The notes under the pieces were generated by a model. That model made no database searches and was not told where the DNA came from. It saw only the letters and a program-made list of their open reading frames with translations. Positions 8,377-16,754 of a stretch of 64,000 nucleotides of DNA are shown piece after piece; position 1 is the first letter of the stretch; each line of letters begins with the position of its first letter. A program made the position numbers and the translations under genes. Origin of the DNA: Streptomyces sp. CG 926 (GTDB lineage: Bacteria; Actinomycetota; Actinomycetes; Streptomycetales; Streptomycetaceae); contig NZ_QGGZ01000008.1 in the NCBI RefSeq assembly GCF_003148825.1, positions 1-64,000 of the forward strand, written 5' to 3'.

Positions 8377-9860
8377 TCCGGTCGTTGCTCGCGGGCCGGC
8401 GCTGGACCAGCCTGCGGCTGCGGCTCCTCATGGTGTTCTGCCTGGTCGCGCTCACGGCGGCGGTCTCGGCCTCCGGCATCGCCTACTGGCTCAACCGGGA
8501 GGCCGTCCTCACCCGTGTCCAGGACGCCGCCCTCGGCGACTTCCGGCAGGAGATGCAGAACCGGGCCGCCGCGCTGCCCGCCGATCCCACCGCCGAGGAG
8601 CTGCAGCGCACCGCCGAACTGATGGCGGGCAGCAGCCCCGGATACAGCGTGCTGCTGGTGCAGGTGGGCAAGGACAACCGGCAGATCTTCGGCGCGGCGG
8701 GGCCCGACTCCTTCGGGCTGGCCAACGTACCCAAGTCCCTGCAGAACGCGGTGAACGACCGGCAGAAGACCACCGCCGCGAACGACTCCGAGTACCACGT
8801 CTACTGGCAGCGGACGAAGCCGCGCGGCAATCCGTACCTGGTCGGCGGGACGCGCGTGGTGGGCGGCGGACTGACCGGCTACATGTACAAGTCCCTCGCG
8901 CAGGAGCGCGACGACCTGAACGCGCTCGGCTGGTCGCTGACCATCGCCACCTGTCTCGCCCTGCTCGGCTCGGCCCTGCTGGCGCAGGCCGCGGCCCGTA
9001 CCGTGCTCAAGCCCGTGCAGCGGCTCGGGGACGCGGCGCGGCGGCTCGGCGAGGGCGAGCTGGACCACCGCCTCGACGTGTCGGGCACGGACGAGCTCGC
9101 CGACCTCTCGCACACCTTCAACAAGACGGCCGAGGCGCTGGAGAAGAAGGTCGCCGACATGAGCGCGCGGGAGGAGGCCAGCCGGCGCTTCGTCGCGGAC
9201 ATGTCGCACGAACTGCGGACGCCGCTGACCGCGCTGACGGCGGTCGCCGAGGTGCTGGAGGAGGAGGTCGAGGACCTCGATCCGATGATCGCACCGGCCG
9301 TGGCGCTGGTCGTCAGCGAGACCCGCCGCCTCAACATCCTGGTGGAGAACCTGATGGAGGTCACCCGCTTCGACGCGGGCACGGCCAAGCTGGTCCTGGA
9401 CGACGTGGACGTCGCCGACCAGGTCACGGCCTGTATCGACGCCCGGGCCTGGCTCGACGCGGTCGAACTCGACGCCGAGCGCGGCATCGTGGTCCGCCTC
9501 GACCCGCGCCGCCTCGACGTCATCCTCGCCAACCTCATCGGCAACGCCCTCAAGCACGGCGGCTCGCCGGTCCGGGTGTCGGTGACCGTGGAGGGGGAGT
9601 GGCTGGTGATCGCGGTGCAGGACAACGGGCCGGGCATTCCCGAGGAGGTCCTGCCGCACGTCTTCGACCGGTTCTACAAGGCGAGCGCGTCGCGGCCGAA
9701 GTCGGACGGCAGCGGGCTCGGCCTGTCGATCGCCGTGGAGAACGCGCACATCCACGGCGGCGACATCACCGCCGCCAATGTGTCGGGCGGTGGGGCGCTG
9801 TTCACGCTGCGGCTGCCGGTGGACGTGGGAAAGGTGCTCGCGGGTGACGAGGATGCGTAG
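8373..9860 (+). CDS. afsQ2: sensor histidine kinase AfsQ2
   Basis: A 495-residue kinase: membrane segment about 15-37, extracytoplasmic sensor domain about 38-180, second membrane segment about 186-208, HAMP about 209-262, dimerisation/phospho-acceptor helix with ADMSHELRTPLTAL, then the ATPase domain with N box LANLIGNALKHGG, G1 box VQDNGPGIP and G2 box SDGSGLGLSIA. Partner of AfsQ1, from the GTGA overlap and the order conserved in Streptomyces. The signal it senses cannot be read from the sequence. Confidence 0.95.
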   Translation: MIRSLLAGRRWTSLRLRLLMVFCLVALTAAVSASGIAYWLNREAVLTRVQDAALGDFRQEMQNRAAALPADPTAEELQRTAELMAGSSPGYSVLLVQVGKDNRQIFGAAGPDSFGLANVPKSLQNAVNDRQKTTAANDSEYHVYWQRTKPRGNPYLVGGTRVVGGGLTGYMYKSLAQERDDLNALGWSLTIATCLALLGSALLAQAAARTVLKPVQRLGDAARRLGEGELDHRLDVSGTDELADLSHTFNKTAEALEKKVADMSAREEASRRFVADMSHELRTPLTALTAVAEVLEEEVEDLDPMIAPAVALVVSETRRLNILVENLMEVTRFDAGTAKLVLDDVDVADQVTACIDARAWLDAVELDAERGIVVRLDPRRLDVILANLIGNALKHGGSPVRVSVTVEGEWLVIAVQDNGPGIPEEVLPHVFDRFYKASASRPKSDGSGLGLSIAVENAHIHGGDITAANVSGGGALFTLRLPVDVGKVLAGDEDA

Positions 9861-10488
9861 GGCTCTGCCGGTCGTCCCGGTGGTGCTGGCCCCGTTCGTC
9901 GCGGCCCTGCTGCTCGCGACGTCGGCCTGCGGGATCCGGGCGACGACCGTGCCGGTGGACGTGGGCCCGGCGCCGTCGCGGGTGTCCTGCGACACGCAGG
10001 AGCAGCCGAGCGGGGTGCAGGGCTTCCGGGCCACGGTGGAACTGGTCTGCGGATCGCAGCTGGTGGGCGTGGAGCGAGTGGTTCCGGTGCCCGAGAAGAA
10101 GCCCGTACGCGACCCGCTGGCGATGGTCGCGCAGGCCCTGCTGGAAGCGCTGGAGCGGACGCCGAGCTCGGAGGAGCGGGACGCCGGCTTCACGAGCGAG
10201 GTCCCGCTCGGGCTGTCGGCGGGCGCGCCGAGGCCGGGCGACCCGGCGGGCACGGTACGGCTCAGCCGCAAGCCGGAGGACCTGCCGCCGGTGGCCCTCT
10301 CGCAGATCGTGTGCACGCTGGCGGGCAGCGAGGCCCTGAAGGCGACCCCGGGCCCGGTGATCCTGGGCGGCCCGGACGTGGATCCGCCGCGGGCGTGGGA
10401 GTGCACCGACGCGGTCCGCTCCCGCCCGGAGTCGGTACCGACCCTGGGCGAACTGGCGACCCCGGCCCCGACCCCTAAACCTTCCTGA
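9844..10488 (+). CDS. lipoprotein downstream of afsQ2 (afsQ3-like)
   Basis: A 214-residue protein with a basic N-terminus, a hydrophobic stretch and a lipobox-like LATSAC, so probably secreted and lipidated. The mature part (about 185 residues) is Pro/Val-rich with no recognised domain. A small lipoprotein follows afsQ2 in other streptomycetes and may take part in sensing. The start could be GTG 9844, with GGAAAGG nine bases upstream, or ATG 9853; either way the gene overlaps the end of afsQ2. Confidence 0.8.
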   Translation: MTRMRRALPVVPVVLAPFVAALLLATSACGIRATTVPVDVGPAPSRVSCDTQEQPSGVQGFRATVELVCGSQLVGVERVVPVPEKKPVRDPLAMVAQALLEALERTPSSEERDAGFTSEVPLGLSAGAPRPGDPAGTVRLSRKPEDLPPVALSQIVCTLAGSEALKATPGPVILGGPDVDPPRAWECTDAVRSRPESVPTLGELATPAPTPKPS

Positions 10489-10539
10489 CACCGCCGGCGT
10501 ACCTCCGCGCCTCGACGTCGGCGGGGCCGGACATGCGAA

Positions 10540-10573
10540 GGCCCGGTCCCGCCGGACGGGGCGGGACCGGGCC
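10540..10573. terminator. hairpin terminator between convergent genes
   Basis: A 14-bp perfect stem GGCCCGGTCCCGCC / GGCGGGACCGGGCC with a short loop, between the afsQ2-linked lipoprotein gene (+) and the mutase gene (-). No U-tract, as usual for this genus. Confidence 0.75.
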
Positions 10574-10683
10574 GGGCAGGGGCCGAAGCCCCGGCCGTGC
10601 GCCCGACGGACGGAGTCCGGCGCAGCGGCGCGAAGCCGGTGAGGCCCCCTGGGGCCGAGGCGCGCGAGCGCCGCGGGGAGGAA

Positions 10684-12342
10684 TCAGATGCCCATGGCGG
10701 CCGAGAGGTCCTTCTTGATCGCGTCGAGGACCTCCTGGCCGCGGACGCGGGCCGAGGCCAGGTCGCAGGCTTCGGCCACCGGGACCACGACCTCCAGGTA
10801 GCACTTCAGCTTCGGCTCGGTACCCGACGGGCGGGCGATGACCCGGGCCTTGTACGCGCCGTCCAGGTAGTAGCGCAGGCCGTCGGTGGGCGGGAGGGAC
10901 TCCGTGCCCTTGGACAGGTCCTCCGCCGAGACCACCCGCAGCCCCGCCAGGGACACCGGCGGCTGCGCGCGCAGCGCCGCCATCGCGTCGGCGATGATCG
11001 ACAGGTCCGAGACGCGCACCGACAGCTGGTCGGTGGCGTGCAGCCCGTGGGCCATCGCCAGGTCGTCCAGCAGGTCGGTCAGCGTGCGGCCCTGTTCCCC
11101 CAGCACCGAGGCCAGCTCCGCCACCAGCAGGGCGGCGGTGACGCCGTCCTTGTCACGGACGCCCTCGGGGTCCACGCAGTAGCCGAGCGCCTCCTCGTAG
11201 CCGTAGCGCAGGCCCTCGACGCGGGCGATCCACTTGAAGCCGGTCAGGGTCTCCTCGTAACCGACGCCCGCCGCCTCCGCGATCCGGCCCAGGAGGCTGG
11301 AGGAGACGATGGACTCGGCGAAGACGCCCCGCGCGCCCTTGTGGACCAGGTGCGCCGCCAGCAGCGCGCCGACCTCGTCGCCGCGCAGCATCCGCCAGCC
11401 GTCCGCCGTGGGCACGGCAACGGCGCAGCGGTCCGCGTCCGGGTCGTTGGCGATCACGATGTCGGGCCGGACCTCGGCGGCCTTCGCGAAGGCCAGGTCC
11501 ATCGCGCCCGGCTCCTCCGGGTTCGGGAACGCCACGGTCGGGAAGGCCGGGTCGGGCTCGGCCTGCTCGGCGACGAGCACCGGCTCCGGGAAGCCGTGCC
11601 GGGCGAAGGCCGCCATGACGACGTCCTTGCCGACGCCGTGCATGGCCGTGTAGACGGTCCGCACGCCCCGGGGGGAGCCGGGGGTCAGGACGGCGTCGGT
11701 GCGCGCCAGGTAGGCCTCCAGGACCTCGTCGCCGAGTTCCTGCCAGCCCGACTCGGGGCGCGGTACGTCGGCCAGCTTCTCGACCGCCGCGATCTGCGCC
11801 GCGATCTCGGAGTCGGCCGGGGAGACGATCTGCGAGCCGTCGCCGAGGTAGACCTTGTAGCCGTTGTCCCGGGGCGGGTTGTGGCTCGCGGTCACCTCGA
11901 CGCCGGCGACGGCGCCGAGGTGCCTTATCGCGTACGCGAGCACGGGGGTCGGCAGGGGGCGGGGCAGGAGGGCCGCGCGCAGCCCGGCGCCGGTCATGAC
12001 GGCCGCGGTGTCGCGGGCGAAGTCCGCCGACTTGTAGCGGGCGTCGTAGCCGACGACGACCAGGCCGCCGTCGTGGCCCTGGGCCTTCAGGTAGGCCGCG
12101 AGGCCCGCCGCGGCCCGGATGACCACGCCGCGGTTCATCCGCATCGGGCCGGCGCCGATCTCACCGCGCAGTCCGGCGGTGCCGAACTGCAGGGTGCCCG
12201 CGAAACGGTCCGCGAGCTCCGCCGTGTCGCCGGCCTCGATGAGCGCGGCCAGTTCCGCGGCCGTCTCCGGGTCCGGGTCCTCGGCCAGCCAGGCCTGCGC
12301 CCGGATGATCAGATCGTCCTGTGCCTGTGCCTGTTCCTGCAC
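10684..12342 (-). CDS. manB: phosphohexomutase (phosphomannomutase/phosphoglucomutase family)
   Basis: A 552-residue alpha-D-phosphohexomutase, moving phosphate between C1 and C6 (or C5 for pentoses) of sugars in the cytoplasm. Visible motifs: the phosphoserine loop VEVTASHNPPRDNGYK (about residues 149-164), the metal loop ANDPDADRC (about 279-287), the sugar-specificity loop in the third domain and the C-terminal phosphate-binding ARPSGTEPKLK. Length and four-domain layout fit the long subgroup that includes pentose-linked mutases. The start is GTG at 12342 behind GGCGGAAG. It lies just downstream of purine nucleoside phosphorylase, so ribose-1-phosphate may be a natural substrate (inference). 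Confidence 0.88.
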   Translation of the reverse strand: MQEQAQAQDDLIIRAQAWLAEDPDPETAAELAALIEAGDTAELADRFAGTLQFGTAGLRGEIGAGPMRMNRGVVIRAAAGLAAYLKAQGHDGGLVVVGYDARYKSADFARDTAAVMTGAGLRAALLPRPLPTPVLAYAIRHLGAVAGVEVTASHNPPRDNGYKVYLGDGSQIVSPADSEIAAQIAAVEKLADVPRPESGWQELGDEVLEAYLARTDAVLTPGSPRGVRTVYTAMHGVGKDVVMAAFARHGFPEPVLVAEQAEPDPAFPTVAFPNPEEPGAMDLAFAKAAEVRPDIVIANDPDADRCAVAVPTADGWRMLRGDEVGALLAAHLVHKGARGVFAESIVSSSLLGRIAEAAGVGYEETLTGFKWIARVEGLRYGYEEALGYCVDPEGVRDKDGVTAALLVAELASVLGEQGRTLTDLLDDLAMAHGLHATDQLSVRVSDLSIIADAMAALRAQPPVSLAGLRVVSAEDLSKGTESLPPTDGLRYYLDGAYKARVIARPSGTEPKLKCYLEVVVPVAEACDLASARVRGQEVLDAIKKDLSAAMGI

Positions 12343-12370
12343 TGCTTCCGCCTTAGCTCTCGTACGTCGA

Positions 12371-13177
12371 TCAGATGCGGGCGAGGACCTGCGTCAGCAG
12401 TGTGCCCATGCGGGCGGCCGAGTCACGGCCGGCCTGGAGGACCTCTTCGTGGTTCAGCGGCTCGCCGGACAGGCCCGCCGCCAGGTTGGTGACCAGGGAG
12501 ATGCCGAGCACCTCGGCGCCGGCCTCACGGGCGGCGATGGCCTCCAGCACGGTGGACATGCCGACCAGGTCGGCGCCCATCACGCGGATCATGTTGATCT
12601 CGGCCGGGGTCTCGTAGTGCGGGCCGGGGAACTGGACGTAGACGCCCTCTTCGAGGCTCGCGTCGATCTCCTTGCACATCGCGCGCAGGCGCGGCGAGTA
12701 CAGGTCGGTGAGGTCGACGAAGTTCGCCCCGACGATCGGCGAGGTGGCCGTCAGGTTGAGGTGGTCGCTGATCAGGACGGGCTGGCCGGGCTTCATGCCC
12801 TCGCGCAGACCGCCGCAGCCGTTGGTCAGGACGACGGTCTTGCAACCGGCGGCGACGGCGGTGCGCACGCCGTGGGCGACGGCGGCGACGCCGCGGCCCT
12901 CGTAGTAGTGGGTCCGGCCGAGGAAGACCAGGGCGCGCTTTTCGCCGATCTTGTACGAGCGGATCTTGCCGCCGTGGCCCTCGACGGCGGCGGGCGGGAA
13001 GCCGGGCAGCTCGGTGACGAGGAACTCGGCCTCGGGGGCGCCGAGCGCCTCTGCGGCGGGGGCCCATCCGGAGCCCATGACGAGGGCGACATCGTGGGTG
13101 TCCACGCCGGTCAGCTCACGCAGGCGGGCGGCTGCGGCGTCGGCGGCGGCGAAGGGGTCGGTAACAGATGCGTTCAC
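12371..13177 (-). CDS. deoD: purine nucleoside phosphorylase
   Basis: A 268-residue trimeric-type purine nucleoside phosphorylase (PNP/MTAP family), splitting inosine or guanosine with phosphate into base and (deoxy)ribose-1-phosphate. Motifs: VMGSGWAP phosphate loop, GRTHYYEG, TNGCGG, the purine-site FPGPHYETPAE and GMSTVLEAIAAREAG. The GTG at 13177 was chosen because the first residues then match the family; longer upstream extensions are rich in Arg and unlikely. The mutase gene follows on the same strand after 28 bp, which fits a nucleoside salvage unit. The symbol follows Streptomyces usage (deoD); the family is the punA type. Confidence 0.9.
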   Translation of the reverse strand: MNASVTDPFAAADAAAARLRELTGVDTHDVALVMGSGWAPAAEALGAPEAEFLVTELPGFPPAAVEGHGGKIRSYKIGEKRALVFLGRTHYYEGRGVAAVAHGVRTAVAAGCKTVVLTNGCGGLREGMKPGQPVLISDHLNLTATSPIVGANFVDLTDLYSPRLRAMCKEIDASLEEGVYVQFPGPHYETPAEINMIRVMGADLVGMSTVLEAIAAREAGAEVLGISLVTNLAAGLSGEPLNHEEVLQAGRDSAARMGTLLTQVLARI

Positions 13178-13345
13178 GCGGACGAGCGTAACCGCTTTCC
13201 GCCTACGCGCGTAGATGGCACAGCTCACGGTGTTCGGATCGTTGCCTTGTCGTTTCCGCCGAAACGTCCCCGTGGCGGCGCGGCACCGTTGCGGGGACTC
13301 CGCCCCCGGACCCCCGCGTCTCGAACGCCGGCGGGGCCGGAACGC

Positions 13346-13783
13346 TCAACAGGGGCGCTTGCGGATTTCCATCACGTAGTCGTGCGGGGCGCCCGCGGAT
13401 TCGGCGGCGTCGGCGATCTCGCCCAGGTAGCGGGCCGAGGGCAGACCGCCCTCGTAGCCGTTCAGCACGTACACCCAGGCCGCCTCCTCGCCGTCCAGCG
13501 TGTGCACACGCACCCGCATCCGGCGGTAGATGTCGAGTCCGACACCCTCCCAGCGGTCCATCGAGTCCTCGTCCAGCGGCGCGATGTCGTACAGAGCGAC
13601 GAAGACCTGGTGGCGCGGGGCTTCGACGATCGTGGCCAGAGCGCCCTCCCAGCCCATCTGCTCGCCGCCGAAGGTCAGCCGCCAGTCGTTGATCCAGCCC
13701 GTGCCGCGCAGCGGCGAATGCGGAGCGCGGCGCGTCATCAGCCGCGGGTCGAGGTTGCCGGCGTACGCGGCGTAGAGCGACAT
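13346..13783 (-). CDS. gamma-glutamylcyclotransferase-like protein
   Basis: A 145-residue protein with the AIG2/GGCT fold signature at its start (YAAYAGNLDPRLM, the substrate-binding YG(S/N)L-type loop) and an acidic catalytic region (GVGLDIYRRMRVRV preceded by DEDSMDRWEG). Members make 5-oxoproline from gamma-glutamyl amines or act on related small substrates; the substrate here is unknown. The ATG at 13783 places the loop at residues 5-8 as usual. Divergent from lpdA by about 170 bp. Confidence 0.8.
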   Translation of the reverse strand: MSLYAAYAGNLDPRLMTRRAPHSPLRGTGWINDWRLTFGGEQMGWEGALATIVEAPRHQVFVALYDIAPLDEDSMDRWEGVGLDIYRRMRVRVHTLDGEEAAWVYVLNGYEGGLPSARYLGEIADAAESAGAPHDYVMEIRKRPC

Positions 13784-13956
13784 GTGGTCGAGAGTACGGG
13801 AGGGGTGCCGGTGCACGCGTGCCCGGATGGCGGGACCGGGCGCGAAGCACCTTGAAGCGTGCGGGACAATGGAGCACGGAATGCATCCCCCGGGGAGACC
13901 CCCCGGAACACCGGCCGGGGCGGCAGCCGGCCGGGTAGACGTGAGGCGGACTTTTC

Positions 13957-15396
13957 GTGACCCGGATCGTGATCATCGGCGGCGGACCCGGCGGGTATGA
14001 GGCAGCCCTGGTGGGGGCCCAGCTCGGCGCGGAGGTGACCGTCGTCGACTGCGACGGTCTGGGCGGGGCATCGGTGCTGACCGACTGCGTACCCTCCAAG
14101 ACTTTGATCGCGACCGCCGAGGTGATGACGACCTTCGACTCCTCGTACGAGGAGCTCGGCATCGTCGTCGCGGACGACACCCCGCACATCGAGCAGGCCG
14201 CGCGCGTCGTCGGCGTGGACCTCGGCAAGGTGAACCGACGCGTCAAGCGCCTCGCGCTCGCCCAGTCGCACGACATTACGGCCTCCGTCACCCGGGCCGG
14301 CGCCCGCGTGGTGCGCGGCCGCGCCAAGCTCGGCGGACCGCAGGGCATCGACGGCACCCGGGACGTCATCGTCACGGCCGCCGACGGGTCCGAGACGATC
14401 CTGACCGCCGACGCCGTCCTGATCGCGACCGGCGGCACCCCGCGAGAGATCCCCGACGCCATGCCCGACGGCGAGCGGATCCTGAACTGGACCCAGGTCT
14501 ACGACCTCGACGAGCTCCCCGAGGAGCTCATCGTGGTCGGCTCCGGTGTGACCGGCGCCGAGTTCGCCGGCGCGTACCAGGCCCTCGGCTCCCGGGTGAC
14601 CCTGGTGTCCTCCCGCGACCGCGTGCTGCCCGGCGAGGACCCGGACGCCGCCGCCGTACTGGAGGACGTCTTCCGGCGCCGCGGCATGAACGTCGTCGGA
14701 CGCTCGCGCGCCGAGTCCGCCAAGCGGGTGGGCGACCGGGTCGAGGTCACCCTCTCCGACGGCCGCGTGCTGACCGGTACCCACTGTCTGATGGCGGTCG
14801 GCGCGATCCCCAACACCAAGAACATGAACCTGGAGGAGTCCGGGGTCCGGCTCAAGGACTCCGGGCACATCTGGACCGACAAGGTCTCGCGCACCTCCGC
14901 GCCCGGCGTGTACGCCGCCGGTGACGTCACGGGCGTCTTCGCGCTCGCGTCGGTCGCGGCGATGCAGGGACGCATCGCGATGTACCACTTCCTCGGTGAC
15001 GCGGTGGCCCCGCTGAACCTCAAGACGGTCTCCTCCAACGTCTTCACCGACCCGGAGATCGCCACCGTCGGTTACACCCAGGCGGACGTGGACGCCGGCA
15101 AGATCGACGCCCGCGTGGTGAAGCTCCCGCTGCTGCGCAACCCGCGCGCCAAGATGCAGGGCATCCGGGACGGCTTCGTGAAGCTGTTCTGCCGTCCGGG
15201 CACCGGGATCGTCGTCGGCGGCGTGGTCGTCTCCCCGCGCGCGAGCGAGCTGATCCACCCCATCTCGATCGCCGTCGACAACAATTTGACGGTCGAGCAG
15301 ATCGCAAAAGCGTTCACCGTGTACCCCTCGCTCTCGGGCTCGATCGCCGAGGTGGCCCGTCAGCTGCACACGCGGAAGGCCGCCGGGGAGGCGTAG
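13957..15396 (+). CDS. lpdA: NAD(P)H-quinone dehydrogenase of the LpdA flavoprotein type
   Basis: A 479-residue two-dinucleotide-binding flavoprotein. FAD-binding GGGPGGYE is at residues 8-15, the NAD(P) loop is GSGVTGAEFAG, the second FAD motif is GVYAAGDVTG and the C-terminal dimerisation domain starts near 345. The redox-active disulfide motif of lipoamide dehydrogenases is broken: the first Cys is replaced by Ser (S39 in GGASVLTDC) while C44 in CVPSK remains, and the C-terminal His-Glu pair is not evident. This matches M. tuberculosis LpdA (Rv3303c), an NAD(P)H-quinone reductase and not a pyruvate dehydrogenase subunit. GTG start at 13957. Confidence 0.88.
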   Translation: MTRIVIIGGGPGGYEAALVGAQLGAEVTVVDCDGLGGASVLTDCVPSKTLIATAEVMTTFDSSYEELGIVVADDTPHIEQAARVVGVDLGKVNRRVKRLALAQSHDITASVTRAGARVVRGRAKLGGPQGIDGTRDVIVTAADGSETILTADAVLIATGGTPREIPDAMPDGERILNWTQVYDLDELPEELIVVGSGVTGAEFAGAYQALGSRVTLVSSRDRVLPGEDPDAAAVLEDVFRRRGMNVVGRSRAESAKRVGDRVEVTLSDGRVLTGTHCLMAVGAIPNTKNMNLEESGVRLKDSGHIWTDKVSRTSAPGVYAAGDVTGVFALASVAAMQGRIAMYHFLGDAVAPLNLKTVSSNVFTDPEIATVGYTQADVDAGKIDARVVKLPLLRNPRAKMQGIRDGFVKLFCRPGTGIVVGGVVVSPRASELIHPISIAVDNNLTVEQIAKAFTVYPSLSGSIAEVARQLHTRKAAGEA

Positions 15397-15405
15397 ACCC
15401 CGCTA

Positions 15406-15437
15406 ACCGCCCCATGCCGTAAGGGGTTTGGGGCGGT
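15406..15437 (+). terminator. hairpin terminator after lpdA
   Basis: Inverted repeat ACCGCCCC / GGGGCGGT with a 16-base loop, just past the lpdA stop and before the regulator gene on the same strand. Confidence 0.6.
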
Positions 15438-15558
15438 GCGTCGTTTCGTGGCGAGATGTTCACGCAACTCTCGGGCCGCGTATACCACTAGTAGCCCCAC
15501 CTTATGGACAACTTCGGTATTCCGGCGCAAAGAGCTGAAAGCAGACGGTCGTTGGGGT

Positions 15559-15564
15559 TACTGT
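15559..15564 (+). promoter_or_regulatory. -10 element (TACTGT), leaderless start
   Basis: TACTGT lies seven bases before the GTG of the DeoR gene, and no Shine-Dalgarno sequence is present. Transcription would start at or next to the start codon. A weak -35 (CTGAAA) sits 18 bp upstream. Confidence 0.5.
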
Positions 15565-15571
15565 CAGTTTC

Positions 15572-16522
15572 GTGTTCGCTGCAGAACGTCGCCAATTGAT
15601 CCTCGAAATGGTGCGGGCCAACGGAGCGGTTTCGCTCCGGGAGCTCGCCCGCGTCGTCCAGACCTCCGAAGTGACCGTACGGCGGGACGTGCGGGCACTG
15701 GAGGCAGAAGGACTCCTCGACCGCCGACACGGCGGTGCGGTATTGCCGGGCGGTTTCACGCGGGAGTCCGGCTTTCCGCAAAAGTCCCATCTCGCGACGG
15801 CGGAGAAGACCGCCATTGCCGATGTCGCCGCCTCCCTCGTCGAAGAGGGCGAGGCCGTCGTCGTCGGCGCGGGCACCACGACCCAGGAGCTGGCCCGTCG
15901 GCTCGCCCGTGTGCCCGGACTGACCGTCGTCACCAACTCGCTGCTCGTCGCCCAGGCCCTGGCCCACGCCAACCGGGTGGAAGTGGTCATGACCGGCGGC
16001 ACCCTGCGCGGGTCCAACTACGCCCTCGTGGGCAGCGGAGCCGAACAGTCCCTCCAAGGACTGCGGGTCTCGCGGGCCTTCCTGTCGGGCAGCGGTCTGA
16101 CCGCCGAGCGCGGGCTGTCCACGTCCAACATGCTGTCCGCCAGCGTGGACCGGGCGCTGGTCCAGGCCGCGGCGGAGGTGGTGGTGCTGGCCGACCACAC
16201 GAAGCTCGGTACCGACACCATGTTCCAGACCGTGCCCACCGATGTGATGACGCGTCTGGTGACGGACGAGCCGCCGCCGCACGACGACCGGGCGGGTACG
16301 GAGCTGCAGGCGCTGGCGGACCAGGGCGTGCAGATCACCGTGGCCGGCGGGGCCGTGCCCTCCGGGGGCGTGGACGGGATGCAGGGGCGGCGGCCGCGCC
16401 GCGAGTCGCCGCTGCCGGTGCAGCGGCGGGGCGGTCCGACGGCGCAGCTGCGCGCGGCGGGCATGATGCCGGAGCCCCAGCCGGGGGATCGGGCACGGGT
16501 CGCCGACATGCGCCGCCGTTAG
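15572..16522 (+). CDS. DeoR-family transcriptional regulator
   Basis: A 316-residue repressor. The N-terminal DeoR helix-turn-helix covers about residues 2-57 (VSLRELARVVQTSEVTVRRDVRALE), and the DeoRC sugar-phosphate sensor domain about 75-235 (VVGAGTTTQELARRL and GGTLRGSNYALVG). The effectors of this family are phosphorylated sugars. A tail of about 75 Pro/Arg-rich residues beyond the sensor domain is unusual. The gene stands alone on its strand, closed by a hairpin; the target genes cannot be read from the window. Confidence 0.88.
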   Translation: MFAAERRQLILEMVRANGAVSLRELARVVQTSEVTVRRDVRALEAEGLLDRRHGGAVLPGGFTRESGFPQKSHLATAEKTAIADVAASLVEEGEAVVVGAGTTTQELARRLARVPGLTVVTNSLLVAQALAHANRVEVVMTGGTLRGSNYALVGSGAEQSLQGLRVSRAFLSGSGLTAERGLSTSNMLSASVDRALVQAAAEVVVLADHTKLGTDTMFQTVPTDVMTRLVTDEPPPHDDRAGTELQALADQGVQITVAGGAVPSGGVDGMQGRRPRRESPLPVQRRGGPTAQLRAAGMMPEPQPGDRARVADMRRR

Positions 16523-16566
16523 CCGCAGGACCCCGGCCGCCGGCCGTTGTGGGCCGTGCCGATCAT

Positions 16567-16588
16567 GCCGGGCTTTTCGGAGCCCGGC
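16567..16588 (+). terminator. hairpin terminator after the DeoR gene
   Basis: Perfect 8-bp stem GCCGGGCT / AGCCCGGC with loop TTTCGG. Confidence 0.75.
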
Positions 16589-16675
16589 CCGATCGGGCCT
16601 TCCGTCGTCCGTCACCGAATCCGCTCTTCGAAGGACTAGCTCGTCCGGGTGAATTCATCCGGTTGTCCGATCTGA

Positions 16676-16721
16676 TCACACGGTGGGCTCCAGGATGCTC
16701 CAGCGCCCTGGAGTCGTGTGA
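16676..16721 (+). promoter_or_regulatory. nested inverted repeats in the CHAP gene leader
   Basis: Outer arms TCACAC and GTGTGA enclose an inner hairpin CTCCAG-CGCC-CTGGAG, 30 bp before the ribosome site of the CHAP gene. It could be an operator or an RNA hairpin; no known riboswitch consensus was matched. Confidence 0.4.
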
Positions 16722-16754
16722 CCGCACGGCGGGAGGGGCCTGAAGGAGGGTTCG

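Noticed and set aside
16600..16750. c-di-AMP (ydaO) riboswitch upstream of the CHAP gene
   Set aside because: GGGTGAATTC and CCGAATCCG fragments occur but in the wrong order and spacing for the ydaO consensus.
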